Source: Saccharospirillum alexandrii_A (GTDB lineage: Bacteria; Pseudomonadota; Gammaproteobacteria; Pseudomonadales; Natronospirillaceae). From it: a DNA stretch of 64,000 bases. The DNA is taken from NCBI RefSeq assembly GCF_043641555.1, contig NZ_JBHZRJ010000001.1, positions 1,280,620-1,344,619 on the forward strand, given 5' to 3'. The translations under genes were made by a program, and so were the position numbers. This document shows positions 1 through 9,402 of this stretch, one piece after another. The notes under the pieces were generated by a model. That model worked only from the letters and a program-made list of their open reading frames with translations. It searched no databases and was not told the DNA's origin. How positions within the stretch are numbered: the stretch's first letter is position 1; each line of letters opens with the position of its first letter.

Positions 1-6
1 TCATTA

Positions 7-681
7 ATGATTGAACGACTCAGCCAGCGGCTGGGTTATCAGTTTAAAGACGGAGCGCTGTTGCAACAGGCGCTTACGCATCGCAGCTTCTCCCGAAAGA
101 ACAACGAGCGACTCGAATTTCTTGGTGATGCCATTCTCAACTGCACCATTGCCCAGCAGCTGTATAATCGCTTCCCAAAGGCAAGAGAAGGCCAGCTGTC
201 ACGGTTAAGGGCGCACCTGGTAAAAGGTGAAACGCTGGCGGAGCTGGGCCGCGAATTTGAACTCGGTGAATGTTTGCGGTTGGGCAGCGGCGAGTTGAAA
301 AGCGGTGGCTTCCGGCGCGACAGTATTCTCGCCGACGCGATTGAAGCGATCATCGGTGCCATCAGTCTGGATCAATCACTGGATGCGGCACAGAGTGTCA
401 TCGTTCAGTGGTTCGAGCAACGGTTGCAGGAACTGAACCTGAGCGACAACATCAAGGATTCCAAAACCCGCTTGCAGGAGTTTTTGCAATCCCGAAAAGC
501 CCCCTTGCCACAATACAGTGTGCGCGAAGTGAGCGGCGAGGCACACGATCAGACCTTTACCGTCGATTGTGAAGTGGAAGGGCTGGAGCAGCCTACCGTC
601 GGTGCCGGTAACAGTCGTCGTATTGCGGAGCAGGAAGCCGCACGCGCGGCCCTCAAAGCGCTCGGAGAGCATGCCAAGTGA
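7..681 (+). CDS. rnc: Ribonuclease III
   Basis: Double-strand-specific endoribonuclease that processes the rRNA precursor and structured mRNAs. The 224-residue length is normal for the family. The RNase III signature ERLEFLGDAIL starts at residue 34 and contains catalytic Asp41; the second acidic site DAIEAIIGAI contains Glu113. A double-stranded RNA-binding domain fills roughly residues 150-220, ending with the alanine-rich helix typical of that fold. The gene overlaps era by 4 bases, so rnc and era are translationally coupled as in most gammaproteobacteria. The window starts only six bases upstream, so any lepB or promoter region is outside view. Confidence 0.98.
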   Translation: MIERLSQRLGYQFKDGALLQQALTHRSFSRKNNERLEFLGDAILNCTIAQQLYNRFPKAREGQLSRLRAHLVKGETLAELGREFELGECLRLGSGELKSGGFRRDSILADAIEAIIGAISLDQSLDAAQSVIVQWFEQRLQELNLSDNIKDSKTRLQEFLQSRKAPLPQYSVREVSGEAHDQTFTVDCEVEGLEQPTVGAGNSRRIAEQEAARAALKALGEHAK

Positions 682-1589
682 ATGAACCCTATGAATTGAA
701 TACCCGCTGTGGCTTTGTGGCCATTGTGGGTCGCCCGAACGTTGGTAAATCCACGCTGATGAACCACGTTCTGGGCCAGAAAGTGTCCATTACTTCGCGT
801 AAGCCTCAGACCACCCGTCACCGGGTCATGGGGATTCACAGTGAAGGCGATGTACAGATGATCTTCGTCGATACACCGGGGATGCACCGCGGCGAAGAGA
901 AGGCGATCAACCGCTATATGAACCGGGCCGCCGATTCAGCTCTGGCTGATGTCGATGTGATCGTGCTGGTCGTCGACCGAACGGTCTGGACGGACGAAGA
1001 TCAGTGGGTACTCGACAAGCTCAAGGCTAACAAGGCACCGGTCATTCTGGCGATCAACAAGGTGGATCACCTTGAAGACAAACAAAGCCTGTTGCCTCAC
1101 ATGCAACGACTGGCTGAGCAGTTCGATTTTGCCGAGGTCGTTCCTTTATCGGCGCTGAGAGGCAACAACCTCGAAACCTTGGTTGAGCAGATCGCGAAGC
1201 GTCTGCCCAAGAGCCTGTTCTATTTTCCCGAAGACCAGATCACCGACCGGACCGAGCGTTTTATGGCGGCCGAAATGATTCGGGAAAAGCTGATGCGTCA
1301 GCTCGGTGCCGAATTGCCTTATTCGATGGCGGTTGAAATCGAACAGTTCAAGTTTGAAGATCGGGTGCTGCACATTCACGGCCTGATTCTGGTGGAACGC
1401 CAGGGACAGAAGAAGATTGTTATTGGTGACAAAGGCAGTCGGATCAAGAAAGTGGGTCAGGATGCCCGTATGGACATGGAGCAACTGTTCGACGCCAAGG
1501 TGATGTTGAATCTCTGGGTTAAAGTGAAGGGTGGCTGGGCCGATGACGAACGCGCTTTGAAAAGCCTGGGCTACTTTAACGAACCATGA
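678..1589 (+). CDS. era: GTPase Era
   Basis: Ras-like GTPase that binds the 3' end of 16S rRNA during 30S subunit assembly. The G1 loop GRPNVGKST lies near residues 17-25; DTPG (G3) and NKVD (G4) follow in order. The C-terminal third is a KH RNA-binding domain with the GDKGSRIKKVG turn. Length is 303 residues, as expected. Translation starts at a GTG inside the rnc stop (GTGA overlap); the nearby ATG at 682 is out of frame. Its stop overlaps the recO start by four bases, so rnc, era and recO form one coupled operon. Confidence 0.98.
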   Translation: MNEPYELNTRCGFVAIVGRPNVGKSTLMNHVLGQKVSITSRKPQTTRHRVMGIHSEGDVQMIFVDTPGMHRGEEKAINRYMNRAADSALADVDVIVLVVDRTVWTDEDQWVLDKLKANKAPVILAINKVDHLEDKQSLLPHMQRLAEQFDFAEVVPLSALRGNNLETLVEQIAKRLPKSLFYFPEDQITDRTERFMAAEMIREKLMRQLGAELPYSMAVEIEQFKFEDRVLHIHGLILVERQGQKKIVIGDKGSRIKKVGQDARMDMEQLFDAKVMLNLWVKVKGGWADDERALKSLGYFNEP

Positions 1590-2251
1590 CCGGCCGGCGT
1601 GCGCCAGCTCAGCCCGCCTACGTGCTGCATGCCCGTCCGTTTCGCGAATCTCACTGGTTACTGGAGCTACTAACCCCAAATCAGGGGCGGTTTACGGCGG
1701 TCGGCCGAGGCTCGCGTCCTGCTCTGTTTTGCCCCTGTCTGGTCCGAACCCACGGCACTGCTGAGCTGAAGCAGCTGAGCGATTGGCGCTATCAGGGTGC
1801 GGCACCTTTGCACCAGGGTGCTGCGCTGGTTCAGGGGTTGTACATCAACGAACTCTGTGTGCGTCTGGTGCCCCGGTTTCAGGTCGACGAGGCGTTTTTC
1901 GGTGTCTATGCCAGTACACTTCTGCTGCTGGCTGAGCCAACGCAACAGGCGCCTGCTTTGCGCTATTTCGAGCGGCGGCTGCTCGAAGCGACAGGGTTTG
2001 GGCTGGATTATCGCCAGACCATGGACACCGGTGACTGGATTGAGCCGGGGAGTTACTATCGTTTTGATCCGGCTCGGGGGTTTTGCCAGGGCAGCCGGGA
2101 CGATAACTTGCCGGGCAGTCTGATTCAGGCCATTGCCGACAATAACTGGCAACCGGGCCCTGCCTTGTCAGTGGCCCGTGAGATCAATGCCAGCCGAATT
2201 CAGCATGTGCTCGAAGGCCGTTCCTGGCACAGTAAAAACTGGGTATGCTGA
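1586..2251 (+). CDS. recO: DNA repair protein RecO
   Basis: Recombination mediator of the RecFOR pathway that helps load RecA onto SSB-coated single-stranded DNA. The N-terminal OB-fold region (AYVLHARPFRESHWLLELLT and following residues) is recognisable, followed by the helical RecO C-terminal domain. Length is 221 residues, slightly short but within the family's range. The start overlaps the era stop in an ATGA arrangement. Position after rnc-era supports the call. No zinc-binding cysteine cluster is evident, which is usual for many gammaproteobacterial RecO proteins. Confidence 0.95.
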   Translation: MTGRRAPAQPAYVLHARPFRESHWLLELLTPNQGRFTAVGRGSRPALFCPCLVRTHGTAELKQLSDWRYQGAAPLHQGAALVQGLYINELCVRLVPRFQVDEAFFGVYASTLLLLAEPTQQAPALRYFERRLLEATGFGLDYRQTMDTGDWIEPGSYYRFDPARGFCQGSRDDNLPGSLIQAIADNNWQPGPALSVAREINASRIQHVLEGRSWHSKNWVC

Positions 2252-2284
2252 GCTTTGCAACGAGCGACTAAAGAGATTCAGGGT

Positions 2285-2653
2285 GTGAACATCGGGACCG
2301 ACATCGTCAATATTCAGCGTATCGAGCAGGTGCTTGCCCAGCAGGGCGAGCGTTTTCTGCGACGCATACTGACCAGCGCCGAACAGGACGAGTACCATCG
2401 ACGGGGTGCACCGGTGAAGTTCCTGGCCAATCGCTTTGCCGGAAAAGAGGCCATTGCCAAGGCATTGGGTACAGGCATAGCCCAGGGCGTTACGTTTCAG
2501 GGCATAGAGATACTGCCGGACGCGCTGGGCGCTCCCCAGGCTCAGTTGCACGGGGTGGCGCTGGTGAAGCAAAAGGCTTTGGGCGCAGCACGGGTTCATA
2601 TCAGCCTGGCCGATGAACACGACTATGTGGTGGCTTTTGCGGTGATTGCCTGA
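2285..2653 (+). CDS. acpS: Holo-[acyl-carrier-protein] synthase
   Basis: Transfers 4'-phosphopantetheine from coenzyme A to apo acyl carrier protein. The N-terminal NIGTDIVNIQRIE and the downstream RFAGKEAIAKALGTG are the two AcpS signature blocks, carrying the Mg-binding Asp and Glu. I prefer the GTG at 2285, which places the conserved GTDIV block at residues 4-8 and gives 122 residues; a TTG at 2255 in the same frame would add ten residues. The gene follows recO closely and converges on the barA-type gene with a five-base gap. pdxJ, often found between recO and acpS, is absent here. Confidence 0.95.
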   Translation: MNIGTDIVNIQRIEQVLAQQGERFLRRILTSAEQDEYHRRGAPVKFLANRFAGKEAIAKALGTGIAQGVTFQGIEILPDALGAPQAQLHGVALVKQKALGAARVHISLADEHDYVVAFAVIA

Positions 2654-2658
2654 GGGTG

Positions 2659-5520
2659 TCAGCTGGGCTGGCGCTTGCCCGATTTCTGCTGCATTTGATA
2701 GGCGTATACCTTCAACGCCTGATCCAGCACTTTTCCCCAGTCGTGATCGTTCGACCAGTGCTGCAATTCATTGATTTCTTCATTCAGTAAAAACAGCGCA
2801 TCTTCCAGAATGGCATAGTGCCCCTGTTTGAGCAGCGATTCGGTGTACATGGCGGTCATCTGAATGCGTGGTACACCGCAATAGTGAGTGGCACCGTGCA
2901 GACGGTGAACGTCTTCCAGCAGGGATTTGTAATCGCCTTGCTGATAGAGCGCGTTCATGCGTCTCTGATCCTTTTCCAGGCTGTCCATAAGCATGGCGAA
3001 CATATCGCGCGCCAGGCCCAGCTTGCCACTGGCTTTTTCCAGACCTGAGACAAAATCGACCACTGGCAATCCATGCAGCGTTTCCATATCGAGCGATGCA
3101 GGCGCTTCGGTGTCGGCAGTTGACGCGACGGACGGTGTATCTTCATAACTCAGGGCTGTGCCCGTCCATTTGAACAAGGTTCGATGCAGCTGGTCTTCAT
3201 CAACCGGCTTGGTCAGGTAGTCGTCCATGCCGCTGTCGAGCATGCTTTGCCGCTCCTCGGCCAGGGCGTGCGCTGTCAGGGCGATGATTGGTACGCGAGC
3301 CTGGGCGGGTTCCATCTGGCGGATTCGGCGTGTGGCCTGTTTCCCGTCCATGCCCGGCATCTGAATGTCCATGAATATCAGGTCATACTGCGCACTCTGA
3401 ACGGCTTTCACGGCGTCCTCGCCATTTCGCGCGCCGTCGACCTGAACCCCGATGCTCTCCAGCAGCGTGATGATCAGTTTCAGGTTGGCGGGGTTATCAT
3501 CGACCGCCAATACCCGGACCGTGGAGCGCACCAGACCCAGCGCCAGCGACGAGTTCTCGTCGACTTGCCCGGCTTTCTCCGGACGCAACATAGTCACCAG
3601 CGTCTGGTAAAGCTGACTGTAGCGCACCGGTGTCGACAGGTAATGCTTGGCGCCCTGTTCCAGTAATTTGTAGCTGATGTCTTCATCGCGCGTTGTAGCC
3701 AGTACCAGCGTCGGACAATGCAGTTCCCGTTCAATGTGCAGGATTTGCCGGTAGAGGGAATCGTCGTTGCCAAAACCACTGACATCCACCAGTGCCATGT
3801 CAGGACGCACCGTATCCGGCTGTTTGAGGTGTTGGTGCAACTCATCGAGCTGGTTCATGATCAGGCATTCCATGCCCCATTGCTCCGCCTGGTGGCGCAG
3901 TGCCAGCTGCGACATTTCGCGCGGTTCTACAACGGCCAGCGTGAAACCGCTGAGATCGGTCAGTTTGGGCGGCTGCTGAATGGCCGGAGCCACTTCTGCC
4001 TTGATGTTGAACCAGAAGGTAGAACCCTCGTCCTTCTGGCTTTCCAGGCCAATATCACCGCCCATCTGCTCCACCAGCCGCTTGGAAATGACCAGGCCGA
4101 GGCCGGTACCGCCAAACTCACGGGCGGTTGATGAATCGGCTTGCGTGAAGGCATGAAACAGGGCTTTCTGCTCGGCTTTGGACAAGCCGATACCGGTGTC
4201 GGTGACGCTGATGCGGACCATCAGTTTATTGCCCTGCGCCTGCTCGATCATGGTACGCACCACAATGCTGCCTTTGGGCGTGAACTTGATGGCGTTGTTA
4301 ACCAGGTTGGTCAACACCTGCTTGAGCCGCAGCGGGTCGGTGATCAGCTGTTCGGGCACATCGGAATAATAGAGGCTGACAACTTCGAGTTGCTTGGCCT
4401 GGGATGCCGGCGCCAGCATCACGAGTACATCCTCGATCGTCTCGCGCAGGTTCATGCTGCGGTTGTCGAGCATCAGCTTGCCCGCCTCGATCTTACAGAA
4501 ATCGAGCACGTCATTGATGATGGTCAGCAACCCCTGTGAGGACGATAGTATGGTGGAGATGTAGTCTTCCTGCTTGCGCGTCAGGTTGGACTTGGCCAGC
4601 AGGCGGGCAAAGCCAATAATGCCATTGAGCGGTGTGCGAATTTCGTGGCTCATGTTGGCCAGAAACTCGGTTTTCACCTGGTTGGCCTGTTGCGCTTCGC
4701 GCCGGGCCATGTCCAGTTCGATGTTCTGGATTTCGATGGTTTCCAGGGTCTCGCGCAAATCTTCGGTGGCTTGTTCTACACTGTTCTGCATTTCCTCGTA
4801 GGCATCACGCAGGGTTTCTGCCATGGAGTTAATGCCCACTTCCAGATCATGCAGCTCGCCATTGGCTTTCAGATCGACCCGGGCATCCAGGTTGCCCTCG
4901 CGAATCGCGTCTACAGTGGCAATCATGTTGCGTACCGGGCGGCTGATTTCCCGGCTAAGCCACACGGCGAGGCCGGACACAGCGATCAGGCCCAGAGAAA
5001 GGATCATCAGGTTGATCAGCAAGGTCCGGTAGTGGGCAACCTGGGTGTTGGCGTAGTCGAACTCAATTTCCAGCCAGCCGGTCGGTGCCGAGGTGCTCAT
5101 GCGCAATTGCAAGTCGGCTGGCGGGTACACGGGAATCAGGTAGCGCAATGTCGACTGGGTTCGGTAACGGGTCAGGCGATTGGTGTCCTGAATGGAATAG
5201 GGGTAAGCCGGGCCGCGCATGGTCGGGCCGGATTCCAGCCACTCGCTGCCAAAGGGGTCAAACAGGCGCACGGCGCGTGCATCGCGCTCGTTCAGGGCAC
5301 GGCGTAGCAGGGCATGAACCAGCTCGGTACGGCCTTCCTGCAGTGGCAGCGACAAAGCATCAGCCAGCCGGTTAACCGCTGTTTCAGTCCGGTTATTGAA
5401 GGCGTTGGTTTGCTGGTCCATATCGTTTTTCGTAAACCAGGCGGTAAAGGCTATGCCAAAGACCAGTACCGGCGCCAGAGCGATAAAGAGGATACGGTTT
5501 TGAATACCCGTGGAAATCAT
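2659..5520 (-). CDS. barA: Hybrid sensor histidine kinase, BarA/GacS type
   Basis: Membrane-bound tripartite hybrid kinase expected to phosphorylate a UvrY/GacA response regulator and thereby control CsrB/RsmZ-type small RNAs. Order of parts: N-terminal transmembrane helix (about residues 10-30), periplasmic segment, second helix (about 165-190), HAMP, coiled coil, HisKA box SHEIRTPLNG with His292, HATPase (GGTGLGLVIS), a receiver-like domain lacking an obvious acceptor pocket, a full receiver with MDIQMPG and Asp718, and a C-terminal HPt domain with LHGATHYCG and His875. Length 953 fits the family. It sits next to acpS and near relA, the classic BarA neighbourhood. Confidence 0.95.
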   Translation of the reverse strand: MISTGIQNRILFIALAPVLVFGIAFTAWFTKNDMDQQTNAFNNRTETAVNRLADALSLPLQEGRTELVHALLRRALNERDARAVRLFDPFGSEWLESGPTMRGPAYPYSIQDTNRLTRYRTQSTLRYLIPVYPPADLQLRMSTSAPTGWLEIEFDYANTQVAHYRTLLINLMILSLGLIAVSGLAVWLSREISRPVRNMIATVDAIREGNLDARVDLKANGELHDLEVGINSMAETLRDAYEEMQNSVEQATEDLRETLETIEIQNIELDMARREAQQANQVKTEFLANMSHEIRTPLNGIIGFARLLAKSNLTRKQEDYISTILSSSQGLLTIINDVLDFCKIEAGKLMLDNRSMNLRETIEDVLVMLAPASQAKQLEVVSLYYSDVPEQLITDPLRLKQVLTNLVNNAIKFTPKGSIVVRTMIEQAQGNKLMVRISVTDTGIGLSKAEQKALFHAFTQADSSTAREFGGTGLGLVISKRLVEQMGGDIGLESQKDEGSTFWFNIKAEVAPAIQQPPKLTDLSGFTLAVVEPREMSQLALRHQAEQWGMECLIMNQLDELHQHLKQPDTVRPDMALVDVSGFGNDDSLYRQILHIERELHCPTLVLATTRDEDISYKLLEQGAKHYLSTPVRYSQLYQTLVTMLRPEKAGQVDENSSLALGLVRSTVRVLAVDDNPANLKLIITLLESIGVQVDGARNGEDAVKAVQSAQYDLIFMDIQMPGMDGKQATRRIRQMEPAQARVPIIALTAHALAEERQSMLDSGMDDYLTKPVDEDQLHRTLFKWTGTALSYEDTPSVASTADTEAPASLDMETLHGLPVVDFVSGLEKASGKLGLARDMFAMLMDSLEKDQRRMNALYQQGDYKSLLEDVHRLHGATHYCGVPRIQMTAMYTESLLKQGHYAILEDALFLLNEEINELQHWSNDHDWGKVLDQALKVYAYQMQQKSGKRQPS

Positions 5521-5730
5521 GTGACTGCCTGTCTTTGTAGTAAAGGAACTGTAATCGGCCCATTGCAGGCGGTCAATTGAAACCCCCTGCCAGAGCGCGC
5601 CTGACGTGCAATTTACGGTGTCATAATAGCCGCGATATAGCGCTGACGTTGCTGGTTAAAAGCAGGCGCTATTACGCACCAGCGCCCGAACGCAGTATCA
5701 TAGCCGCACTTTTTTGCTAGGAGGCAGGTA

Positions 5731-6630
5731 ATGCCCTCATATCCGACGATTGAAGATTTTGTCGGCAACACGCCACTGGTTCGTCTGCAGCGCATGGCTG
5801 GCAAGACGACCAACACCATCCTGCTCAAACTGGAAGGCAATAACCCGGCGGGTTCGGTTAAGGACCGGCCGGCGATCAGCATGATCCAGCATGCCGAAGA
5901 GCGGGGTGACATCAAGCCCGGTGATACGCTGATTGAAGCCACCAGCGGAAACACCGGTATTGCCCTGGCCATGGCGGCTGCGATCAAGGGCTACAAGATG
6001 ATTCTGATCATGCCGGCAAACCTCAGTGAAGAGCGTCGCGCCAGCATGCGCGCCTATGGGGCCGAGATCATCAGCGTCACCCAGGAGCAGGGCATGGAGT
6101 ACGCGCGCGATCTGGCGTTGCAGATGCAGTCGGAAGGCAAGGGTCGGGTGCTCGATCAGTTTGCCAACCCGGATAACCCCCGTGCCCATTATGAAAGCAC
6201 GGGGCCGGAGATCTGGCGCGATACTCAGGGCCAAGTGACCCATTTTGTCTCATCCATGGGCACAACCGGCACCATTATGGGCGTTTCCCGTTATCTCAAG
6301 GAGCAGAGCCCGGCTGTTCAAATCGTGGGGCTGCAACCCGATGAAGGGTCCCAGATTCCCGGTATTCGTCGTTGGCCAGAGGCCTACCTGCCCAAGATAT
6401 ATGAGGCCAGCCGGGTAGACCAGGTGTTGGATATTAATCAGCACGAGGCAGAAGTGGCCATGCGTCGCCTGGCGGCCGAAGAAGGCATTTTTGCCGGTGT
6501 GTCGTCCGGTGGCTCAGTAGCCGGTGCCCTGCGCCTCAGTGCACAGCTTGAGAATGCCGTCATCGTAGCCATTATCTGTGACCGGGGTGACCGGTATCTT
6601 TCGACCGGCGTTTTTTCTGGCAAAGATTGA
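5731..6630 (+). CDS. cysM: Cysteine synthase B
   Basis: PLP-dependent O-acetylserine sulfhydrylase B, which makes cysteine from O-acetylserine using sulfide or thiosulfate. The PLP lysine is Lys44 in NPAGSVKDRP; the substrate-binding TSGNTGIA and the glycine-rich phosphate loop SSMGTTGTIMG follow. The C-terminus CDRGDRYLSTGVF is characteristic of CysM rather than CysK. Length 299 is normal. A strong ribosome-binding site AGGAGGC lies 5-6 bases before the ATG. It lies between barA and relA as in Pseudomonas, but rlmD, which usually separates cysM from relA there, is missing. Confidence 0.96.
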   Translation: MPSYPTIEDFVGNTPLVRLQRMAGKTTNTILLKLEGNNPAGSVKDRPAISMIQHAEERGDIKPGDTLIEATSGNTGIALAMAAAIKGYKMILIMPANLSEERRASMRAYGAEIISVTQEQGMEYARDLALQMQSEGKGRVLDQFANPDNPRAHYESTGPEIWRDTQGQVTHFVSSMGTTGTIMGVSRYLKEQSPAVQIVGLQPDEGSQIPGIRRWPEAYLPKIYEASRVDQVLDINQHEAEVAMRRLAAEEGIFAGVSSGGSVAGALRLSAQLENAVIVAIICDRGDRYLSTGVFSGKD

Positions 6631-6791
6631 ACTGGCCCGAAACTGGCTACGGCGAAGGGGCGCCGGCAAAAGGTCCTTGCGCCAGAAGAGTTCAATGGCT
6701 AAGGTGCGCCCGGTTTCGGGGAGGTCCTCCGCGACAGGACGTCTGTGCATAGCCTGGCTATGTGACGATTTGAACAACACATGAGTAGCTG

Positions 6792-9038
6792 ATGGTTAAG
6801 GTACGCGAAGATCAACCCGTGTTCAGTGACGGAACGGTGGACCTGGAGTCCTGGCTGGTCCGTGTCGAACAGCAAAACCCCTTGCTTGACCGGGAAGAAC
6901 TGCTGCGGGCCTGTCGCATCGCCAGAGTGGCCGAAGAAGAAGCCGAAACCCCTAAGAACCATTGGGGAGAAGGCGAGTCGGCCTATCGTACGGGCCTGGA
7001 AATGGCCGAGATCCTGTCAGAACTGAATTTGGATCAGGATGCCATCATCGCCGCCATCCTGTATCGCACGGTGCGTGAAGAGGAGCTGCCGTTGGATACC
7101 GTGCGTGACCAATTTGGTCCGCAGGTAGCCATGTTGATCGAAGGCGTCTTGCGCATGGCTGCCATCCACACCAAGCATAAGTCGACGCGCCGTGCCGTGC
7201 TTGGACAGCATGAAACTCAGGGCGAAGCGGTGCGCAAGATGCTGGTCGCGATGATTGACGACGTTCGCGTTGCCCTGATCAAGCTCGCCGAGCGGACCTG
7301 TGCCATCCGGGCAGTGAAAAACGCGCCCGCCCAGCGTCGCTACAAGGTGGCGCGTGAAGTCTTCGATATTTATGCACCACTGGCGCATCGCCTGGGGGTC
7401 GGTCACCTGAAATGGGAGCTCGAAGACCTGTCTTTCCGGTACATCGAACCCCTGGATTACAAGAAAATCGCCAAGTTGCTCGATGAAAAGCGTCTGGACC
7501 GGCAGCGTTACATCGAGAATGTGCAGAACATTCTTCAGGAAGAGGTCGGAAAGGCTGCGATCAAGGCCGAAATTCAGGGCCGGGCCAAACATATCTATTC
7601 GATCTGGCGCAAAATGAAGCGCAAGAACATCAGCTTCAGCCAGGTGTACGACATCCGGGCGTTTCGCGTGCTGGTGCCGGATGTGCGCGATTGCTACACG
7701 GTACTGGGCATTGTGCACTCGCTGTGGCGCCACATACCCCGCGAATTTGATGATTACATCGCCTCGCCCAAGTCCAACGGTTATCGCTCTCTGCACACTG
7801 CCGTCATTGGGCCGGAAGGCAAGGTGGTGGAAGTTCAGATTCGTACCCATGAGATGCACGACGATGCCGAACTGGGTATCTGCGCGCACTGGGTCTACAA
7901 GGGCACCGATGCCAAGGGCAAGGCGCATTCGCGCGGCTACGAAGAGAAGGTCAACTGGTTGCGCCAGGTTCTGGAATGGCACGACGAGCTCGGCGATATC
8001 CAGGAGATGGTGGAAGAGTGGGGCGCCGATGTCGCCACCGACCGCATCTATGTACTGACCCCCGAGGGCCATGTTATAGACCTGGTTAAGGGCGCCACAC
8101 CCATCGATTTCGCCTACAAGATCCACACTGACGTCGGCAACCGTTGCCGGGGTGCCAAGGTGAATGGTCGCATTGTACCGCTGACGCATCGACTCAAGAT
8201 CGGCGATCAGGTGTCGGTATTGACGGGCCGCGACCCGGCGCCGAGCCGCGACTGGCTGAACCCGGACCTCGGCTATGTGCACAGTTCGCGTGCCCGGGCG
8301 AAGATCCGGCACTGGTTTAAGTCGCTGGATCGCACTGAAAACCTGCGCGAAGGCAAGGCGATGCTGATGCGCGAATTGCAGCGCTTCAACCTGCCCAAGC
8401 TGGATATGGACGAGTTGGCCAGAAGAGTCAACTTTCAGATGGCCGATGACATGTACGCAGCGCTTGGCGCCGGTGATTTGCGCCTGATGCAGGTGGTTCA
8501 TTCGGCCGAAGCCATGGTTAACCCGCAGCGTCCGGATGAAATCCAGCTGTCGACAGCCAGTGAGCTGAAACCCAGTGGCGACCTGGTCATTCACGGCGTC
8601 GGCAACATGATGACGCAAATTGCGAACTGCTGTAAGCCGGTACCCGGCGACCCGGTGGTGGGTTTCATCACCCTGGGCCGGGGCGTCTCGATCCACCGGC
8701 AGGATTGCGTGAATCTGCTGCAAATGAAAGACCGGGAACCCGAGCGCATTATTGAAGTGAGCTGGGGTGGGGAGACTCGTCGAACCTATCCGGTCGAGCT
8801 GAATATTTTGGCCTATGACCGAACCGGTCTGTTGCGCGACATCATGATGATCATGGCCAACAGCAATATTAACGTGACGTCGGTTAATACCCTGTCAAAC
8901 AAGGATGAAAGCCAGGCTGACATGAGGCTGACAGTGGAAATTGAAGACATCGATTCATTGGGCAAGGTGATGGCCCAGCTGTCGAAAATCGCCAACGTAG
9001 CGGATGTACGGCGGGTAATGCCGCGTGTTAAGCATTAG
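6792..9038 (+). CDS. relA: GTP pyrophosphokinase RelA
   Basis: Ribosome-associated (p)ppGpp synthetase of the stringent response. The N-terminal hydrolase-like domain lacks the HD catalytic pair (FGPQVAMLIEGV where a hydrolase would have it), as in RelA but not SpoT. The synthetase domain has REFDDYIASPKSNGYRSLHT (EFDD marks RelA-type metal preference) and EVQIRT. TGS (DRIYVLTPEGHVIDL), the zinc/helical region (ANCCKPVPGDPVVGF) and a C-terminal ACT domain follow. Length 748 fits RelA. It is co-directional with cysM and mazG but separated from mazG by a large palindromic element. Confidence 0.97.
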   Translation: MVKVREDQPVFSDGTVDLESWLVRVEQQNPLLDREELLRACRIARVAEEEAETPKNHWGEGESAYRTGLEMAEILSELNLDQDAIIAAILYRTVREEELPLDTVRDQFGPQVAMLIEGVLRMAAIHTKHKSTRRAVLGQHETQGEAVRKMLVAMIDDVRVALIKLAERTCAIRAVKNAPAQRRYKVAREVFDIYAPLAHRLGVGHLKWELEDLSFRYIEPLDYKKIAKLLDEKRLDRQRYIENVQNILQEEVGKAAIKAEIQGRAKHIYSIWRKMKRKNISFSQVYDIRAFRVLVPDVRDCYTVLGIVHSLWRHIPREFDDYIASPKSNGYRSLHTAVIGPEGKVVEVQIRTHEMHDDAELGICAHWVYKGTDAKGKAHSRGYEEKVNWLRQVLEWHDELGDIQEMVEEWGADVATDRIYVLTPEGHVIDLVKGATPIDFAYKIHTDVGNRCRGAKVNGRIVPLTHRLKIGDQVSVLTGRDPAPSRDWLNPDLGYVHSSRARAKIRHWFKSLDRTENLREGKAMLMRELQRFNLPKLDMDELARRVNFQMADDMYAALGAGDLRLMQVVHSAEAMVNPQRPDEIQLSTASELKPSGDLVIHGVGNMMTQIANCCKPVPGDPVVGFITLGRGVSIHRQDCVNLLQMKDREPERIIEVSWGGETRRTYPVELNILAYDRTGLLRDIMMIMANSNINVTSVNTLSNKDESQADMRLTVEIEDIDSLGKVMAQLSKIANVADVRRVMPRVKH

Positions 9039-9061
9039 TGGCCAGCGGGAACTCACGGGAG

Positions 9062-9347
9062 CTCAAGTTTCGGAGTTCGGGGGCGCCTGAATGGCATTGG
9101 TTCGCACCGGATACCGGGTATGCCTCTGTGGGGTCGGCGTAAATCCATCCATGGCGGTACGTCTGGTCCGGCACACCGGTCTCGGGCCTAGGCCGCAGGA
9201 TATGAATCCCATCCCTGGGATTCACCCTTTGGGCTCGCTTCGCTCATGCTATAACGCTCCTGGCGTTATAGTCCATGCTGCGGACTACCCCACAGAGGCA
9301 TACCCGACACCCGGTGCTAGTCTCCTGAGCGAACTCCGAAACTTGAG
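9062..9347. repeat. Family A palindromic element, copy A1 (enlarged, nested)
   Basis: Occupies nearly all of the 364-base gap between relA and mazG. The outer inverted repeat is perfect over 18 bases (9062-9079 with 9330-9347). A second perfect 19-base inverted repeat lies inside it (9116-9134 with 9287-9305). Between the inner arms are the family core pieces GGTCGGCGTAAATCCATCC, GGCCTAGGCCGCAG and TCCATGCTGCGGACT, but interrupted by extra DNA that itself folds (GAATCCCA/TGGGATTC and CTATAACGC/GCGTTATAG). No coding function is apparent. It could act as a transcription barrier or mRNA stabiliser between relA and mazG; that is inference. Confidence 0.85.
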
Positions 9348-9402
9348 TTTTTGACTCCCAGCACCAGCAATATGCACTGGCGAAAATAGAAGGCAATTAA
9401 GC

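Noticed and set aside
6578..6784. 68-codon plus-strand frame between cysM and relA as a possible rlmD remnant
   Set aside because: Its first part is the cysM end in another frame and the rest shows no RlmD motif (no TRAM or cysteine cluster).
7017..8723. Long (568-codon) minus-strand open frame across relA
   Set aside because: It is antisense to a complete, motif-rich relA; its translation shows no domain, and its length is explained by GC-rich codon bias in relA.
9091..9354. 87-codon open frame inside palindromic element A1
   Set aside because: It simply reads through the inverted repeats; both arms encode related low-meaning peptides and no ribosome-binding site is present.
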